The notes under the pieces: model-generated | Databases searched by the model: none | What the model was told of the DNA's origin: nothing | Seen by the model: the letters and a program-made list of their open reading frames with translations, nothing else | Translations under genes and position numbers: made by a program | Assembly (NCBI GenBank): GCA_944325605.1 | Contig: CALVAX010000006.1 | Location: forward strand, 60,149-124,148 | Length of the DNA: 64,000 nt | From: Candidatus Gastranaerophilales bacterium | GTDB taxonomy: Bacteria > Cyanobacteriota > Vampirovibrionia > Gastranaerophilales > Gastranaerophilaceae | Reading direction: 5' to 3' | In this document: in pieces, positions 49,071 through 57,785 of the stretch | Layout: every line of letters starts with the position of its first letter | Position numbering within the stretch: the first letter of the stretch is position 1

Positions 49071-49210
49071 TTATATAGCAAATTCCACAAACAATATTAA
49101 ACGCCGGTCATTCTGAGGGCTTTAGCCCGAAGAATCTCATTTATTTAGATACTTCGCTTACGCTCAGTATGACGTAGTTTTGAAAATTTTTAGCGGAATT
49201 TGCTATATAA
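49071..49210. mobile_element. MITE-like element, family A copy 2
   Basis: A 140-bp element with perfect 16-bp terminal inverted repeats, TTATATAGCAAATTCC at 49071-49086 and its complement at 49195-49210. It shares most of its inner palindrome with 31590-31736 and lies 33 bases before the M16 peptidase start. Confidence 0.8.
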
Positions 49211-49243
49211 ATCCCTAAGTAAAAATTATCAGGAGAAAGTTTT

Positions 49244-50572
49244 ATGAAGAAATCAACCGTTAAATATCCGTATCTTACAAGAGAAGTTGAGATTTACGAG
49301 CGCGAAAACGGACACAAGATTGTCCTTGCACATAAAGAGGGCGAACTTGTCAACATAAGTTCGTGGGTAAAGACAGGCTCTATCAATGAAGATGACAGGA
49401 TTAACGGGATTTCACATTTTCTTGAACATTTGATGTTCAAAGGAACACACAAACACAAAGCCGGCGAATTTGACAAAATTCTTGAAGCTAAAGGCGCTAT
49501 CGTAAACGCAGCCACCTGGAAAGATTATACCTTCTATTACGTAACCCTTCCGAAAGGCGAGAATGGCGAAAATCTTAATCTTGCACTTGAACTCCATGCC
49601 GATATGATGCTTGATCCGGTTTTGCCCGAGGAAGAAATAGGGCCTGCGTTTGATGTAAATTCAACAGAAGTTAAACAAAAACGTGAACGCCACGTTGTTA
49701 TAGAAGAAATCAGAATGCGCAAAGATCAGCCGTGGACAAAGGTTTACAACACCTGCAACTACAACATGTACACCGTTCACCCCTACAAACGCGACGTTAT
49801 CGGAACACCGGAAATCATTTCACAGGTTACGCGCGATGACATTATGAACTATTACCGGACTTTCTATTCACCCGAGAATATCACAACAATTGTTGTCGGA
49901 GATTTTGACAGCGAAGAAGTTTTGAAAAAAGTTGAAAAAGAATTTGATTTTAAAGGCCGCCCGAATGCCCCGAAACATACAAACCCGATGGACACTCCGG
50001 TTCAGGAAACAAATTATTTTGAGCAAAAAGCTCACGTTAATACCTCTTATGCAATATTTGGCTGGCTCGGCCCTAAAGCATGCGACATTAAAGCTTCAAT
50101 AGAACTTGATTTGATAAGCATAATTCTCGGTGACAGCACAAGTTCCAGAATGTATCAGAACTTAATCGAAAAAAGAACGGATGCACTTTTTAATATGGTA
50201 AGTTCAGAACACTATCAGTTCAAAGACGGCGACAACTTCTTTATTCAGGCAAACTTCAAACCAGAAGGTAAGGAACAGGCGCTTGAACTTATAAAAGAAG
50301 AACTTAAAAATCTTACAGAAAAAAGAATTACTGAAAAAGAACTTGAAAAAGCCAAAAAGAGAATAAAAACACGTTTTGCCTATTCTGCGGAAACAGTTTC
50401 CGAAATCGGCGAAACAATCGGGTATTATATGACAGTCTGTGAGGATTTAAAGCTTGTGGAACAGTATCTTGCAGACCTTGACAGCGTAACTATTGACGAT
50501 TTGAACAAAACTATCAAAAAATATCTCGACATCAAAAACTGTGTTATTTCTGTTTTAGTACCGGAAAAATAG
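49244..50572 (+). CDS. M16-family zinc metallopeptidase
   Basis: A 442-residue peptidase of the insulinase/processing-peptidase family. The inverted zinc motif HFLEHLMFKGT (H-x2-E-H) is at about 49-59, with the distal Glu expected in the VVIEEIRMRKDQPWTKVYN region. A second, catalytically inert M16 domain fills about 220-440 (YAIFGWLGP, YSAETVSEIGETIGYYM). There is no signal peptide, so it is probably cytoplasmic. AGGAGAAAG precedes the ATG. The gene lies just after a MITE, which may carry or disrupt its promoter. Confidence 0.88.
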   Translation: MKKSTVKYPYLTREVEIYERENGHKIVLAHKEGELVNISSWVKTGSINEDDRINGISHFLEHLMFKGTHKHKAGEFDKILEAKGAIVNAATWKDYTFYYVTLPKGENGENLNLALELHADMMLDPVLPEEEIGPAFDVNSTEVKQKRERHVVIEEIRMRKDQPWTKVYNTCNYNMYTVHPYKRDVIGTPEIISQVTRDDIMNYYRTFYSPENITTIVVGDFDSEEVLKKVEKEFDFKGRPNAPKHTNPMDTPVQETNYFEQKAHVNTSYAIFGWLGPKACDIKASIELDLISIILGDSTSSRMYQNLIEKRTDALFNMVSSEHYQFKDGDNFFIQANFKPEGKEQALELIKEELKNLTEKRITEKELEKAKKRIKTRFAYSAETVSEIGETIGYYMTVCEDLKLVEQYLADLDSVTIDDLNKTIKKYLDIKNCVISVLVPEK

Positions 50573-50708
50573 GTTTTACAAGACAGGTTTCAAAAAAATC
50601 CGACAATATTGATTAATTTATGTCATTCTGAGCCTGAGAAGAGGATTCTTCGGGCAAAAAACTCAGAGTGACAGGCAAGGCGAAGAATCTCATCGAAAAT
50701 CTGACAAT

Positions 50709-51308
50709 ATGACCTTATTAACAGAAAAAGAAAATATAGAACTTGATAAAATTAAAGAAAAGTGTATTCACTGTCAGAAGTGCCCGCTTTCTAAAACCCG
50801 CACAAACGTTGTGTTTTCCGGCGGGATTCCAAATCACAAAATGATGCTGATAGGCGAAGCTCCGGGATTTTATGAAGACAAGCAGGGCGAACCTTTTGTC
50901 GGAAAAGCAGGTCAGCTTCTTGATAAAATTCTGGCCTCAGTCGGGTTTTCAAGAAAAGAACACCTTTACATCTGTAATACCCTCAAATGCAGTCCGCCCG
51001 AAAACCGCGACCCGCTTCCCGAAGAAGAAACTGCCTGCAGAGAATACTTAGACGCCCAGATTGAAATTCTCAAGCCTAAAATTATTCTGCTCTGCGGAAG
51101 AATTGCGGCTCATGCAATGCTCGGCACAAATCAGGGGATTACAAAAATCCGCGGCAGATGGTTTGAAGGCCCGAATTTCTCAAAAATGATGCCGATTTAT
51201 CATCCGTCATATCTTTTAAGAAATGATTCCAGAGAAAAAGGCAGCCCTAAATGGCAGATGTGGCAGGACATTCAGGAAATCCAAAAAGTCTATGACCAGA
51301 TGGATTAG
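50709..51308 (+). CDS. udg: family 4 uracil-DNA glycosylase
   Basis: A 199-residue UDG of the iron-sulfur family 4. CIHCQKCPLSKTRT carries two cluster Cys, followed by MMLIGEAPGFYEDKQGEPFVGKAGQLLD (active-site G-E-A-P-G), CNTLKCSPPENRDPLPEE with two further Cys, and the C-terminal MPIYHPSYLLRN (H-P-S). It removes uracil from DNA. The short gap before it holds a hairpin repeat (gtcattctgagcctgag ... ctcagagtgac). The start has no clear ribosome site. It converges with ilvB, overlapping by four bases. Confidence 0.9.
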   Translation: MTLLTEKENIELDKIKEKCIHCQKCPLSKTRTNVVFSGGIPNHKMMLIGEAPGFYEDKQGEPFVGKAGQLLDKILASVGFSRKEHLYICNTLKCSPPENRDPLPEEETACREYLDAQIEILKPKIILLCGRIAAHAMLGTNQGITKIRGRWFEGPNFSKMMPIYHPSYLLRNDSREKGSPKWQMWQDIQEIQKVYDQMD

Positions 51309-52927
51309 ACTGTTTCATTCTTCCCAACTTTAAACTCAACAAGATAAGGCGAATTACCAGAAAACGCCCTTTCCAGAGCATCTTTTGCTCCTGAAATGCT
51401 ATCTATGCTCTCTCCGTCTATCCCGTAACTTTTGGCTATCAATACGAAATCAGGATTTGTAAGAGAAGTTTCAAAGCGCCTTCCTCCGTACAACTCATCC
51501 TGAAGCTGTCTTACCATACCTAACTCACTGTTATTGATAACTATAATCTTAACCGGAATTCCATATCTCCGGCAAACAGCAAGTTCCGGCAAATCCATTT
51601 GAAAAGAGCCGTCTCCCGTAAAAAGAACTACAGGCTTTTTACCCTGCGCTACAGACGCCCCGATTGCTGCTCCGAAACCAAATCCCATTGTTCCTAAACC
51701 GCCCGATGTCAAAAGCTGATTTGGATAATTAAACCCGAAGTTTTTAATTAAACTAATCTGGTGCTGGCCGACATCTGTTACTATACACATATTTTTTGCG
51801 TAGTAATTCAATAATTTTGCAGCACTTTTTGATGTTAAATATTCGCTATCATCTTCAATCTCAACATTAACACTTACAAAATCATCATATTTGTAGTTGA
51901 AATCACAAATATTTGTATCAGAAATCTTTGATAAAAGTGATTGTAAAAAACATTTTACATCAGCTTGAACCGCCAGGTCAGATGACAAATTTCTTATAAG
52001 TTCTTTAGAATTAATATCAATCTGAATAATAGTTTTGCTGTTAAGATTGTTTATGTCGAAAGCGGAGGTTACTCTGTCATTAAACCTTGCTCCAAGAACA
52101 AATAAAACATCAGCATTTTGGATGAGTTTGTTTGCGTTTTTGTGTCCGTACCCGCCTATCATGCCTGCATTCAAATTGTCTGAATACGGGAAAGCCCCAA
52201 TACCCATCATTGTCGAAACAACAGGAATTTTCAATAAATGCACCAATTCATATAATTCTTCATCGGCTCTGGCATGTATAACGCCGCCGCCGCAGACAAC
52301 AACAGGGGAAGATGCATTTTTTAAAATTTCAAAAGCCCTTGAAACATCAAAATCCGATACGGTTTCTGCCTTGTCAACAGGAAGAACAAGATCTTTATAT
52401 TCAGCTTTCTGCGAAAAGATATCACAGGGAATATCAATTACAACAGGGCCTTTTTTACCGCTCATCGCAATTAAGTATGCCTGTAAAACCGTACTTTCAA
52501 TGTCTGCCGGATGAGAAATTTTGAATACTGATTTTGCACAGGGTTTGACAATCTCAACAAAATTAATTTCCTGAAAAGAAGATTTGCCGGCAAGTTCAGA
52601 AGAAATATCACCGGCTATCACAATTAGCGGAAATCCGTCAAGATAAGCATTTGCAATACCCGTAACCGTATTGGTTACGCCAGGGCCTGCTGTCACAAGC
52701 ACAACTCCGCATTCATTCGTGACTCTTGCATACCCTTCCGCTGCATGAACCGCACTCTGTTCACTCTGCATTAAGTAATGCTTTATCTCTGACTGTTTGG
52801 AAAGTTCATCATAAAACCATAGCACAGAACTTCCCGGATAGCCGAAAATATCAGTAACTTTGAGCTTTTGCAAAGTTCTTAATAAAATCTGAGATGCCGT
52901 AATTGTTTCGTTGTCTGTTTTTTGCAT
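51305..52927 (-). CDS. ilvB: acetolactate synthase, large subunit
   Basis: A 540-residue ThDP enzyme. IFGYPGSSVLWFYDEL and HYLMQSEQSAVHAAEGYARVT hold the catalytic Glu. AGKSSFQEINFVEIVKPCAKSVF is typical of AHAS (F-Q-E). The ThDP motif GDGSFQMDLPELAVCRRYGIPVKIIVINN is near 430-460. It condenses pyruvate, or pyruvate and 2-ketobutyrate, for branched-chain amino acids. No small regulatory subunit (ilvN/ilvH) lies next to it, so that partner is elsewhere or absent. The P-G-S-S-V-L start differs from the commonest P-G-G-A, so another ThDP carboligase is a minor alternative. Confidence 0.85.
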   Translation of the reverse strand: MQKTDNETITASQILLRTLQKLKVTDIFGYPGSSVLWFYDELSKQSEIKHYLMQSEQSAVHAAEGYARVTNECGVVLVTAGPGVTNTVTGIANAYLDGFPLIVIAGDISSELAGKSSFQEINFVEIVKPCAKSVFKISHPADIESTVLQAYLIAMSGKKGPVVIDIPCDIFSQKAEYKDLVLPVDKAETVSDFDVSRAFEILKNASSPVVVCGGGVIHARADEELYELVHLLKIPVVSTMMGIGAFPYSDNLNAGMIGGYGHKNANKLIQNADVLFVLGARFNDRVTSAFDINNLNSKTIIQIDINSKELIRNLSSDLAVQADVKCFLQSLLSKISDTNICDFNYKYDDFVSVNVEIEDDSEYLTSKSAAKLLNYYAKNMCIVTDVGQHQISLIKNFGFNYPNQLLTSGGLGTMGFGFGAAIGASVAQGKKPVVLFTGDGSFQMDLPELAVCRRYGIPVKIIVINNSELGMVRQLQDELYGGRRFETSLTNPDFVLIAKSYGIDGESIDSISGAKDALERAFSGNSPYLVEFKVGKNETV

Positions 52928-53002
52928 TATAAACTTCCTTAAATCATTTGTAGCACAATTTTAATGATATTGCCACTCAAAAAATAGGACTTTTCTGTTT
53001 TT

Positions 53003-53031
53003 AAAAAAGGAACGGATTTCGGCTCCGTTCC
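53003..53031 (-). terminator. intrinsic terminator after the coiled-coil pair
   Basis: On the minus strand GGAACGGA and TCCGTTCC form the stem, followed by six T. Confidence 0.9.
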
Positions 53032-53060
53032 TCTAATATTATTTAAAGTCAAAATCAGGT

Positions 53061-53357
53061 TTAATCAAATGTGAAAAGTTCTTTCCAAAGTTTTTTCTTT
53101 TTCTCTACTTTTTGTTTACGTTCTTTTTGACGCTGTTCAGCTTTCCTTTTTGCTTCTGCCTGTTTTTTCTTCTGTTTTTGAATTTTTTCCTGACGTTTTT
53201 TCTCTCTTTCTGCGGCTTTCTGAGCTGCTGATTTTTCCTTTTGTGTTATTTTAGAAGTTTTGCTGTTAATCCAGTCAGATATAGGTGTGTCTGAAGCATA
53301 CACAGCTGTTGAACTTAAAATAACCAATGCTAATAACGCTACAAATCCTTTTTTCAT
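53061..53357 (-). CDS. secreted Lys-rich coiled-coil protein
   Basis: A 98-residue precursor with a signal peptide (1-21, MKKGFVALLALVILSSTAVYA). A short linker is followed by a highly charged helix of about 55 residues, mainly Lys, Gln, Glu and Arg, and the ending VEKKKKLWKELFTFD. The ending matches that of the gene just upstream (LEKKKQLFNELISE), so the two are diverged relatives or bind the same partner. AAAGGAAG supports the start. Probably periplasmic or exported; no family is recognised. Confidence 0.65.
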   Translation of the reverse strand: MKKGFVALLALVILSSTAVYASDTPISDWINSKTSKITQKEKSAAQKAAEREKKRQEKIQKQKKKQAEAKRKAEQRQKERKQKVEKKKKLWKELFTFD

Positions 53358-53375
53358 TTCTTAACTTCCTTTCTT

Positions 53376-53936
53376 TTATTCTGAAATTAGTTCATTAAAT
53401 AATTGTTTTTTCTTTTCCAATTTTTGCTGCCGTTCTGTTGTAGCTTCCTGATGCTGCTGTTTTGCCTCTTCTATGGCTTTATCTATTTTATCAAGTTTTT
53501 TGTTGAATTCAGCTTTTTGTTCTTCCTGTTGCTGCTGGAATTCTTCTATTTTTTTAGCCCTTTCTGCTTCTCTTTGTTCTTTTTGCTGTTGAAGTTCTTC
53601 AAGTTTATTATTTATTGAATTATTGAATTCCTGCTGCTTTTCTTCAATTGCTCGTTGATTTTCTTCAATTTTTTGTGCTCTTTCAGCTTCTCTTTGTTCT
53701 TTTTGCTGCTGAAGTTCTTCAAGCTTATTTTCTATGGCTTCGTTTCTTTGCTGCTTTGCTTCTTCCATTGAATTCTGAACATCTTCCATTTTGTCATTCA
53801 GCTTTTGCTCGGTTTCGGTTATTCTTTTTGTATGCTGTTCGAGAAGCTGATCCATATATGTATCATTTTCATCAGCCCAAACGCCGGCAGAAGCTGTCAC
53901 CATTAAAACCATTGACAGAATTAAAAGTTTCTTCAT
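53376..53936 (-). CDS. secreted coiled-coil protein with internal repeat
   Basis: A 186-residue precursor with a signal peptide (1-22, ending GVWADE). An almost unbroken charged coiled coil follows, rich in Glu, Gln and Lys. NKLEELQQQKEQREAERA occurs twice, 43 residues apart, with matching repeated DNA at about 53.54-53.62 and 53.66-53.74 kb. The C-terminus KLEKKKQLFNELISE matches that of the next gene. The start is the ATG at 53934-53936, eight bases from AGGAG; the ATG two codons earlier is too close. It could be a periplasmic strut or cell-wall-associated rod. Confidence 0.65.
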   Translation of the reverse strand: MKKLLILSMVLMVTASAGVWADENDTYMDQLLEQHTKRITETEQKLNDKMEDVQNSMEEAKQQRNEAIENKLEELQQQKEQREAERAQKIEENQRAIEEKQQEFNNSINNKLEELQQQKEQREAERAKKIEEFQQQQEEQKAEFNKKLDKIDKAIEEAKQQHQEATTERQQKLEKKKQLFNELISE

Positions 53937-53969
53937 AAACATATCTCCTTTCTCTATTCTTTGATTATA

Positions 53970-54671
53970 CTAAACTAAATTATATTTAGCAATTATTTTT
54001 TCTATTCCTGATTTTGCAACATTAAAAATTTCAAGCATAAGTTTTTCTTCATAAGGCGCTCCTTCTGCAGTTGTCTGAAATTCTATAATTTTACCGCTTT
54101 TTGTAAGCACAATATTTGCATCAACCTGCGCATGTGAATCTTCTTCATATTCAAGATCCAGACGGACTTCTCCGTCAACAATTCCTGCTGAAATTGCTGC
54201 AACCGGTTCTATTATTGGATTTTCTTTTATTACACCTTCTTTCATCAAACGCAAAACAGCATCCCTGAGCGCAAGATATCCGCCGCAAATACTTGCGGTT
54301 CTTGTTCCTCCGTCTGCCTGAATTACATCAGCATCAATTGTTATTGTTAAATCCGGAATTTTGTTTAAATCAAGACACGCTCTGAGACTTCTTCCGATTA
54401 AACGCTGAATTTCCTGAGTACGGCCGGAAATTTTCATCCTCTCACGCTGGCATCTTGTATTGGTTGAGGCAGGAAGAAGAGAATATTCCGCAGTCAGCCA
54501 ACCTCTTGAATCATCTTTTTCCATCCATTTTGGTTTTCCTGTTTCAACAGAGGCCGTCACGATAACCTTTGTGTCGCCGAATTCGGCTAACACACTGCCG
54601 TAAGCATGTTTTGTGTAATGATTTGTAAATTTAATTTCTCTTAATTCATTATTTTTTCTGTTAGTTCGCAT
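53970..54671 (-). CDS. rph: ribonuclease PH
   Basis: A 233-residue phosphorolytic 3'-exoribonuclease that trims tRNA ends. Motifs are GSVLAEFGDTKVIVTASVE, DDSRGWLTAEYSLLPASTNTRCQRE, the R-x-x-E-I-Q-R-L-I-G-R-S-L-R-A block, IDADVIQADGGTRTASI and DLEYEEDSHAQVDANIVL. I use the ATG at 54669-54671, eight bases from GAGGAT; an ATG six codons upstream overlaps the zinc-ribbon gene's stop. The family average is about 240. It is the third gene of a tight operon. Confidence 0.93.
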   Translation of the reverse strand: MRTNRKNNELREIKFTNHYTKHAYGSVLAEFGDTKVIVTASVETGKPKWMEKDDSRGWLTAEYSLLPASTNTRCQRERMKISGRTQEIQRLIGRSLRACLDLNKIPDLTITIDADVIQADGGTRTASICGGYLALRDAVLRLMKEGVIKENPIIEPVAAISAGIVDGEVRLDLEYEEDSHAQVDANIVLTKSGKIIEFQTTAEGAPYEEKLMLEIFNVAKSGIEKIIAKYNLV

Positions 54672-54681
54672 TTTATTATCC

Positions 54682-54897
54682 TCACGCATAATCCCACATG
54701 TAAATTTGACCGCAGTATCTGCAAACTGCATGTTCATTCATAAATCTTAAATCCGGTATAAATGTATATCCGTCAACTGAAATTTCGATTTCGCCTTTTG
54801 AATTATATTTTTGGGCAAAACGTCTTTCTCCTTGATAGTCCGGCGAAAACATCAATTCAAATTTATCAATTGATTTACAATTTTTACAAATAAACAT
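54682..54897 (-). CDS. small zinc-ribbon protein
   Basis: A 71-residue protein with two C-x2-C pairs: MFICKNCKSID at the N-terminus and AVCRYCGQIYMWDYA at the end, the layout of a zinc ribbon. The middle is beta-rich (GEIEISVDGYTFIP). It sits between the membrane protein gene (20 bases) and rph (10 bases), so it is probably cotranscribed and could act in RNA or translation, but no family is recognised. Confidence 0.65.
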   Translation of the reverse strand: MFICKNCKSIDKFELMFSPDYQGERRFAQKYNSKGEIEISVDGYTFIPDLRFMNEHAVCRYCGQIYMWDYA

Positions 54898-54917
54898 TTA
54901 ACCGCCTTTATCTAACT

Positions 54918-55889
54918 TTATTCGTCTTTGTTTTTCGCGCGTCTGATTATTTCTGGATCAAGTTTTTTAGACGATTTATGCGAAATTTTTGACGGAACAC
55001 CGTCTTTCTCGCTCAAACTTTTATACCACAATGTCCAGACAATACTTCTCAAAGGCAGGGTAAACCCGACAACAAGGAAAAACACAATCTGCTGTACAAC
55101 AGACTTTGAAATATCAAGAGGAGTAATCTGCGCGCCTCCGCCCATTGCAAGTATTGCGTTCACACTGTCAAGAGGTATTGAAGATGCCCAGCCTTCAAGC
55201 AGGCCGTAAAATAACTGCGAAATTTTCAAAGCATCAAAAATTACGGATACTCCTATTTCCAGAAAATAATACGTAACAGCAAATAGCACAACCATTACAG
55301 CCAGCGTTCTTGCAAAATTACCCTTTACAAGCATCAGGCTTCTCTTAAAACATCCGGAGGGAGAAACATCTTCCTCAAACGTAAATACCTGAAATATCAA
55401 AACAAAATACACAAAGAATATTAAGCCTAAAACCCAGCAAAAAGGGATTGCGGCAACAAGCGAAAACAAACTGAACAAAAGCCATATACAAATAAATTTT
55501 CCGGCTCTTTTTGTCACAACAGCATTGTAAGCCGGAAAGTCATAAATCTTTCCTGTAGACATTGCGGCTTCCGTCATAGAGTTTAAAGCCCCGTACGACA
55601 CAAGATAATCCCAGAATGCCTTCATCCACAAAATAAGCCCCGGCAACGTAATAAGCATCAGACAAATCATAATTGTCATAAAATTATCCAAAGCAGGGAT
55701 TTCCCGGGCGAGATAGTCAAGATTTTTGGAAAACAAATAACTTGTTCCAAACACCCAGAACAGGCCAACAAATTGGCCCAACACAGGGAATAGCATGTAC
55801 AAAAAATATTTTCTGAAATGAACGCAAAATATCTTCACGCCATCCCACAATACCCCTAAAACTGTACCATTCTGCTTTTGTTTAGCCAT
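54918..55889 (-). CDS. polytopic membrane protein, hypothetical
   Basis: A 323-residue protein with about six membrane helices, among them YFLYMLFPVLGQFVGLFWVFG, FMTIMICLMLITLPGLILWM, FICIWLLFSLFSLVAAIPFCWVLGLIFFVYFVLIF and TLAVMVVLFAVTYYFLEIG. The tail is cytoplasmic and Lys-rich (KISHKSSKKLDPEIIRRAKNKDE). The overall form is like the YciC/DUF975-type membrane proteins, but I cannot name the family. GGAGAG precedes the ATG. It heads the operon with the zinc ribbon and rph. Confidence 0.65.
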   Translation of the reverse strand: MAKQKQNGTVLGVLWDGVKIFCVHFRKYFLYMLFPVLGQFVGLFWVFGTSYLFSKNLDYLAREIPALDNFMTIMICLMLITLPGLILWMKAFWDYLVSYGALNSMTEAAMSTGKIYDFPAYNAVVTKRAGKFICIWLLFSLFSLVAAIPFCWVLGLIFFVYFVLIFQVFTFEEDVSPSGCFKRSLMLVKGNFARTLAVMVVLFAVTYYFLEIGVSVIFDALKISQLFYGLLEGWASSIPLDSVNAILAMGGGAQITPLDISKSVVQQIVFFLVVGFTLPLRSIVWTLWYKSLSEKDGVPSKISHKSSKKLDPEIIRRAKNKDE

Positions 55890-55941
55890 ATTCTCTCCTT
55901 TGTTGTATAATAATTTTATTACAAATATATTTACAAAAACA

Positions 55942-56580
55942 ATGATAAATTACAAAGACTTAATCAAAAATTTAAAAGAAGAAGACTTTACCCGAAGCCG
56001 CGTGAATTTACACATTCATACAACCTTTTCCGACGGAGAAGGAAGTTTTGATAACATCTTAAATCAGGCAGAAAATTCAGGATACAAATACATCTCAATA
56101 ACTGACCACAACACGATGGACGGTTACAGATTAAGCAAAAATATAAATTCTGCTATATTAATTCCCGGTGTTGAATTTGATGTATGGTGCGGGTATGTGT
56201 TTATGCATCTTTTGGCATACGGCGCAGACAAAGAGAATCCGGAGTTAAAAAAATTCTTTGCAAAAGACAAAAAAGGCACAGAATGGGATATTGCAAGACT
56301 TTTTTCAACAAGGAACCTGAAAAAACTTATTGACGCAATACACTCAGCCGGAGGGATTGCTGTCCTTGCGCATCCTGCCTGCTGCTGGTGCATTTCAATG
56401 GACAGATTTGTCGGAAAACTCGTAAAATTAGGATTAGACGGTATTGAAGTTTACTATCCTTACCCGAGACTCCGCGGGATTTTAAAATTTCATAGCGAAG
56501 ACTCTGTCAAAAATGCAGCATACAAATACAATCTCATAAAAACCGGCGGAACCGACTGCCATTCCGCAAATTTAGACTAA
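55942..56580 (+). CDS. PHP-domain phosphoesterase
   Basis: A 212-residue PHP protein. The metal-binding motifs are in order: [50 protein letters not shown] and [14 protein letters not shown] at the very end. PHP domains hydrolyse phosphate esters with three metals; small stand-alone ones act on nucleoside or sugar phosphates. The substrate is unknown. The start is the ATG at 55942; the frame upstream overlaps a TATAAT box at 55909-55914. The stop overlaps the prfB stop by two bases. Confidence 0.85.
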   Translation: MINYKDLIKNLKEEDFTRSRVNLHIHTTFSDGEGSFDNILNQAENSGYKYISITDHNTMDGYRLSKNINSAILIPGVEFDVWCGYVFMHLLAYGADKENPELKKFFAKDKKGTEWDIARLFSTRNLKKLIDAIHSAGGIAVLAHPACCWCISMDRFVGKLVKLGLDGIEVYYPYPRLRGILKFHSEDSVKNAAYKYNLIKTGGTDCHSANLD

Positions 56581-57672
56581 ACTGCCGATGCCTGGCTTTT
56601 AAGGAAACTATCTATAAAAATATCAATATCTCCGTCCATAACAGCGTCAACATTACCGGCTTCGCAGCCTGTTCTGTGATCCTTAACCATTTTATACGGA
56701 TGGAATACGTAAGAACGGATTTGAGAACCGAAATTTATATCAACGTTTTCGCCCTTTAATTCGGCTAACTTTTTCTCGTGCTCTGCCTGACGGATTGCAA
56801 GAAGTTTTGAGGCAAGTATCTGCATGGCGTTTTCTTTGTTCTGAAGCTGGGAGCGCTCCTGCTGACACTTTACGACAATTCCTGTCGGTTTGTGCAAAAT
56901 TCTGACTGCTGTTTCAACTTTATTAACATTCTGACCGCCGGCGCCGCCGGAGCGCATTGTGTCAATTTCTAGTTCTTCAGGAGGAATTGTTATAGTTTTT
57001 TCAAAATCCTCTATTATCGGAGAAACTTCAACAGAAGCAAAGCTTGTCTGCCGTTTTCCGTTTGCATTAAAAGGTGAAATTCGAACAAGCCTGTGCACGC
57101 CTTTTTCTGCTTTTGAATACCCGTAGGCGTATTTGCCGGAAAGTTTAATTGTTGCTGACTTTATTCCGGCTTCCTCTCCGTCAAGTTTGTCGAGCAGGTC
57201 GACTTTCCAGCCTTTGTTTTCTGCCCAGCGCATGTACATTCTGAGAAGCAGGCTTGCCCAATCCTGTGCATCGGTTCCGCCGGCACCTGAATTTATCGTC
57301 AAGATTGCATCGGCTTCATCATACTCTCCGCTGAGCATCAGACGAATTTCAAAACTATCTATCTCACGTTCAGCCTTTTGAAGATTTTCAAAACTCTCTT
57401 TTATTAATTCTGCATCCCCGACTTCAAGAGAAACTTCGGCATCTTCTATCTTCTCATTCCAGGCATCAAGAAGCTCAAGGTTCTCTTTGATTTCTTTTAT
57501 CCTTGCCCCTATCTTTGAAACCTTTGATTTATCTGACCAGATATCCGGGTTTTGCATATCTGATTCCAGAGAAGATAATTCTGCGTCAAGCTTGGCAGGG
57601 TCAAAGACACTCCTTTATTTTATTATAACGGCTTTTTAAATTTGGGATTAATTGCTTTAATTCTGTTTCCAT
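56577..57672 (-). CDS. prfB: peptide chain release factor 2 with programmed +1 frameshift
   Basis: RF2 is encoded in two overlapping frames. The first reads 23 codons from ATG at 57670-57672 ([20 protein letters not shown], then ECL) to CTT followed by TGA at 57603-57601. The second resumes at GAC ([12 protein letters not shown]) for 341 residues, 364 in all. The shift site has AAGGAG just upstream of CTT-TGA-C, the classic RF2 autoregulatory arrangement. RF2 motifs [19 protein letters not shown] (G-G-Q) and the tripeptide region are intact. It releases peptides at UGA and UAA and here senses its own level at the in-frame UGA. Confidence 0.95.
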
Positions 57673-57785
57673 AACTTTAATCCTACCATAAAAAACCTAC
57701 TGTGAACAGAGTATGTAAATATTATATAAAATGGTAAAATTAATTTATTATTCAAAATTTGAAAATTATAAATAAAGGAGGTTTT

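Noticed and set aside
52035..52514. 159-residue plus-strand frame
   Set aside because: It is opposite ilvB and shows only the complement of that gene's codon pattern.
53403..53938. Phe/Leu-rich plus-strand frames opposite the coiled-coil gene
   Set aside because: They are complements of Glu/Lys/Gln-rich codons and lack ribosome sites.
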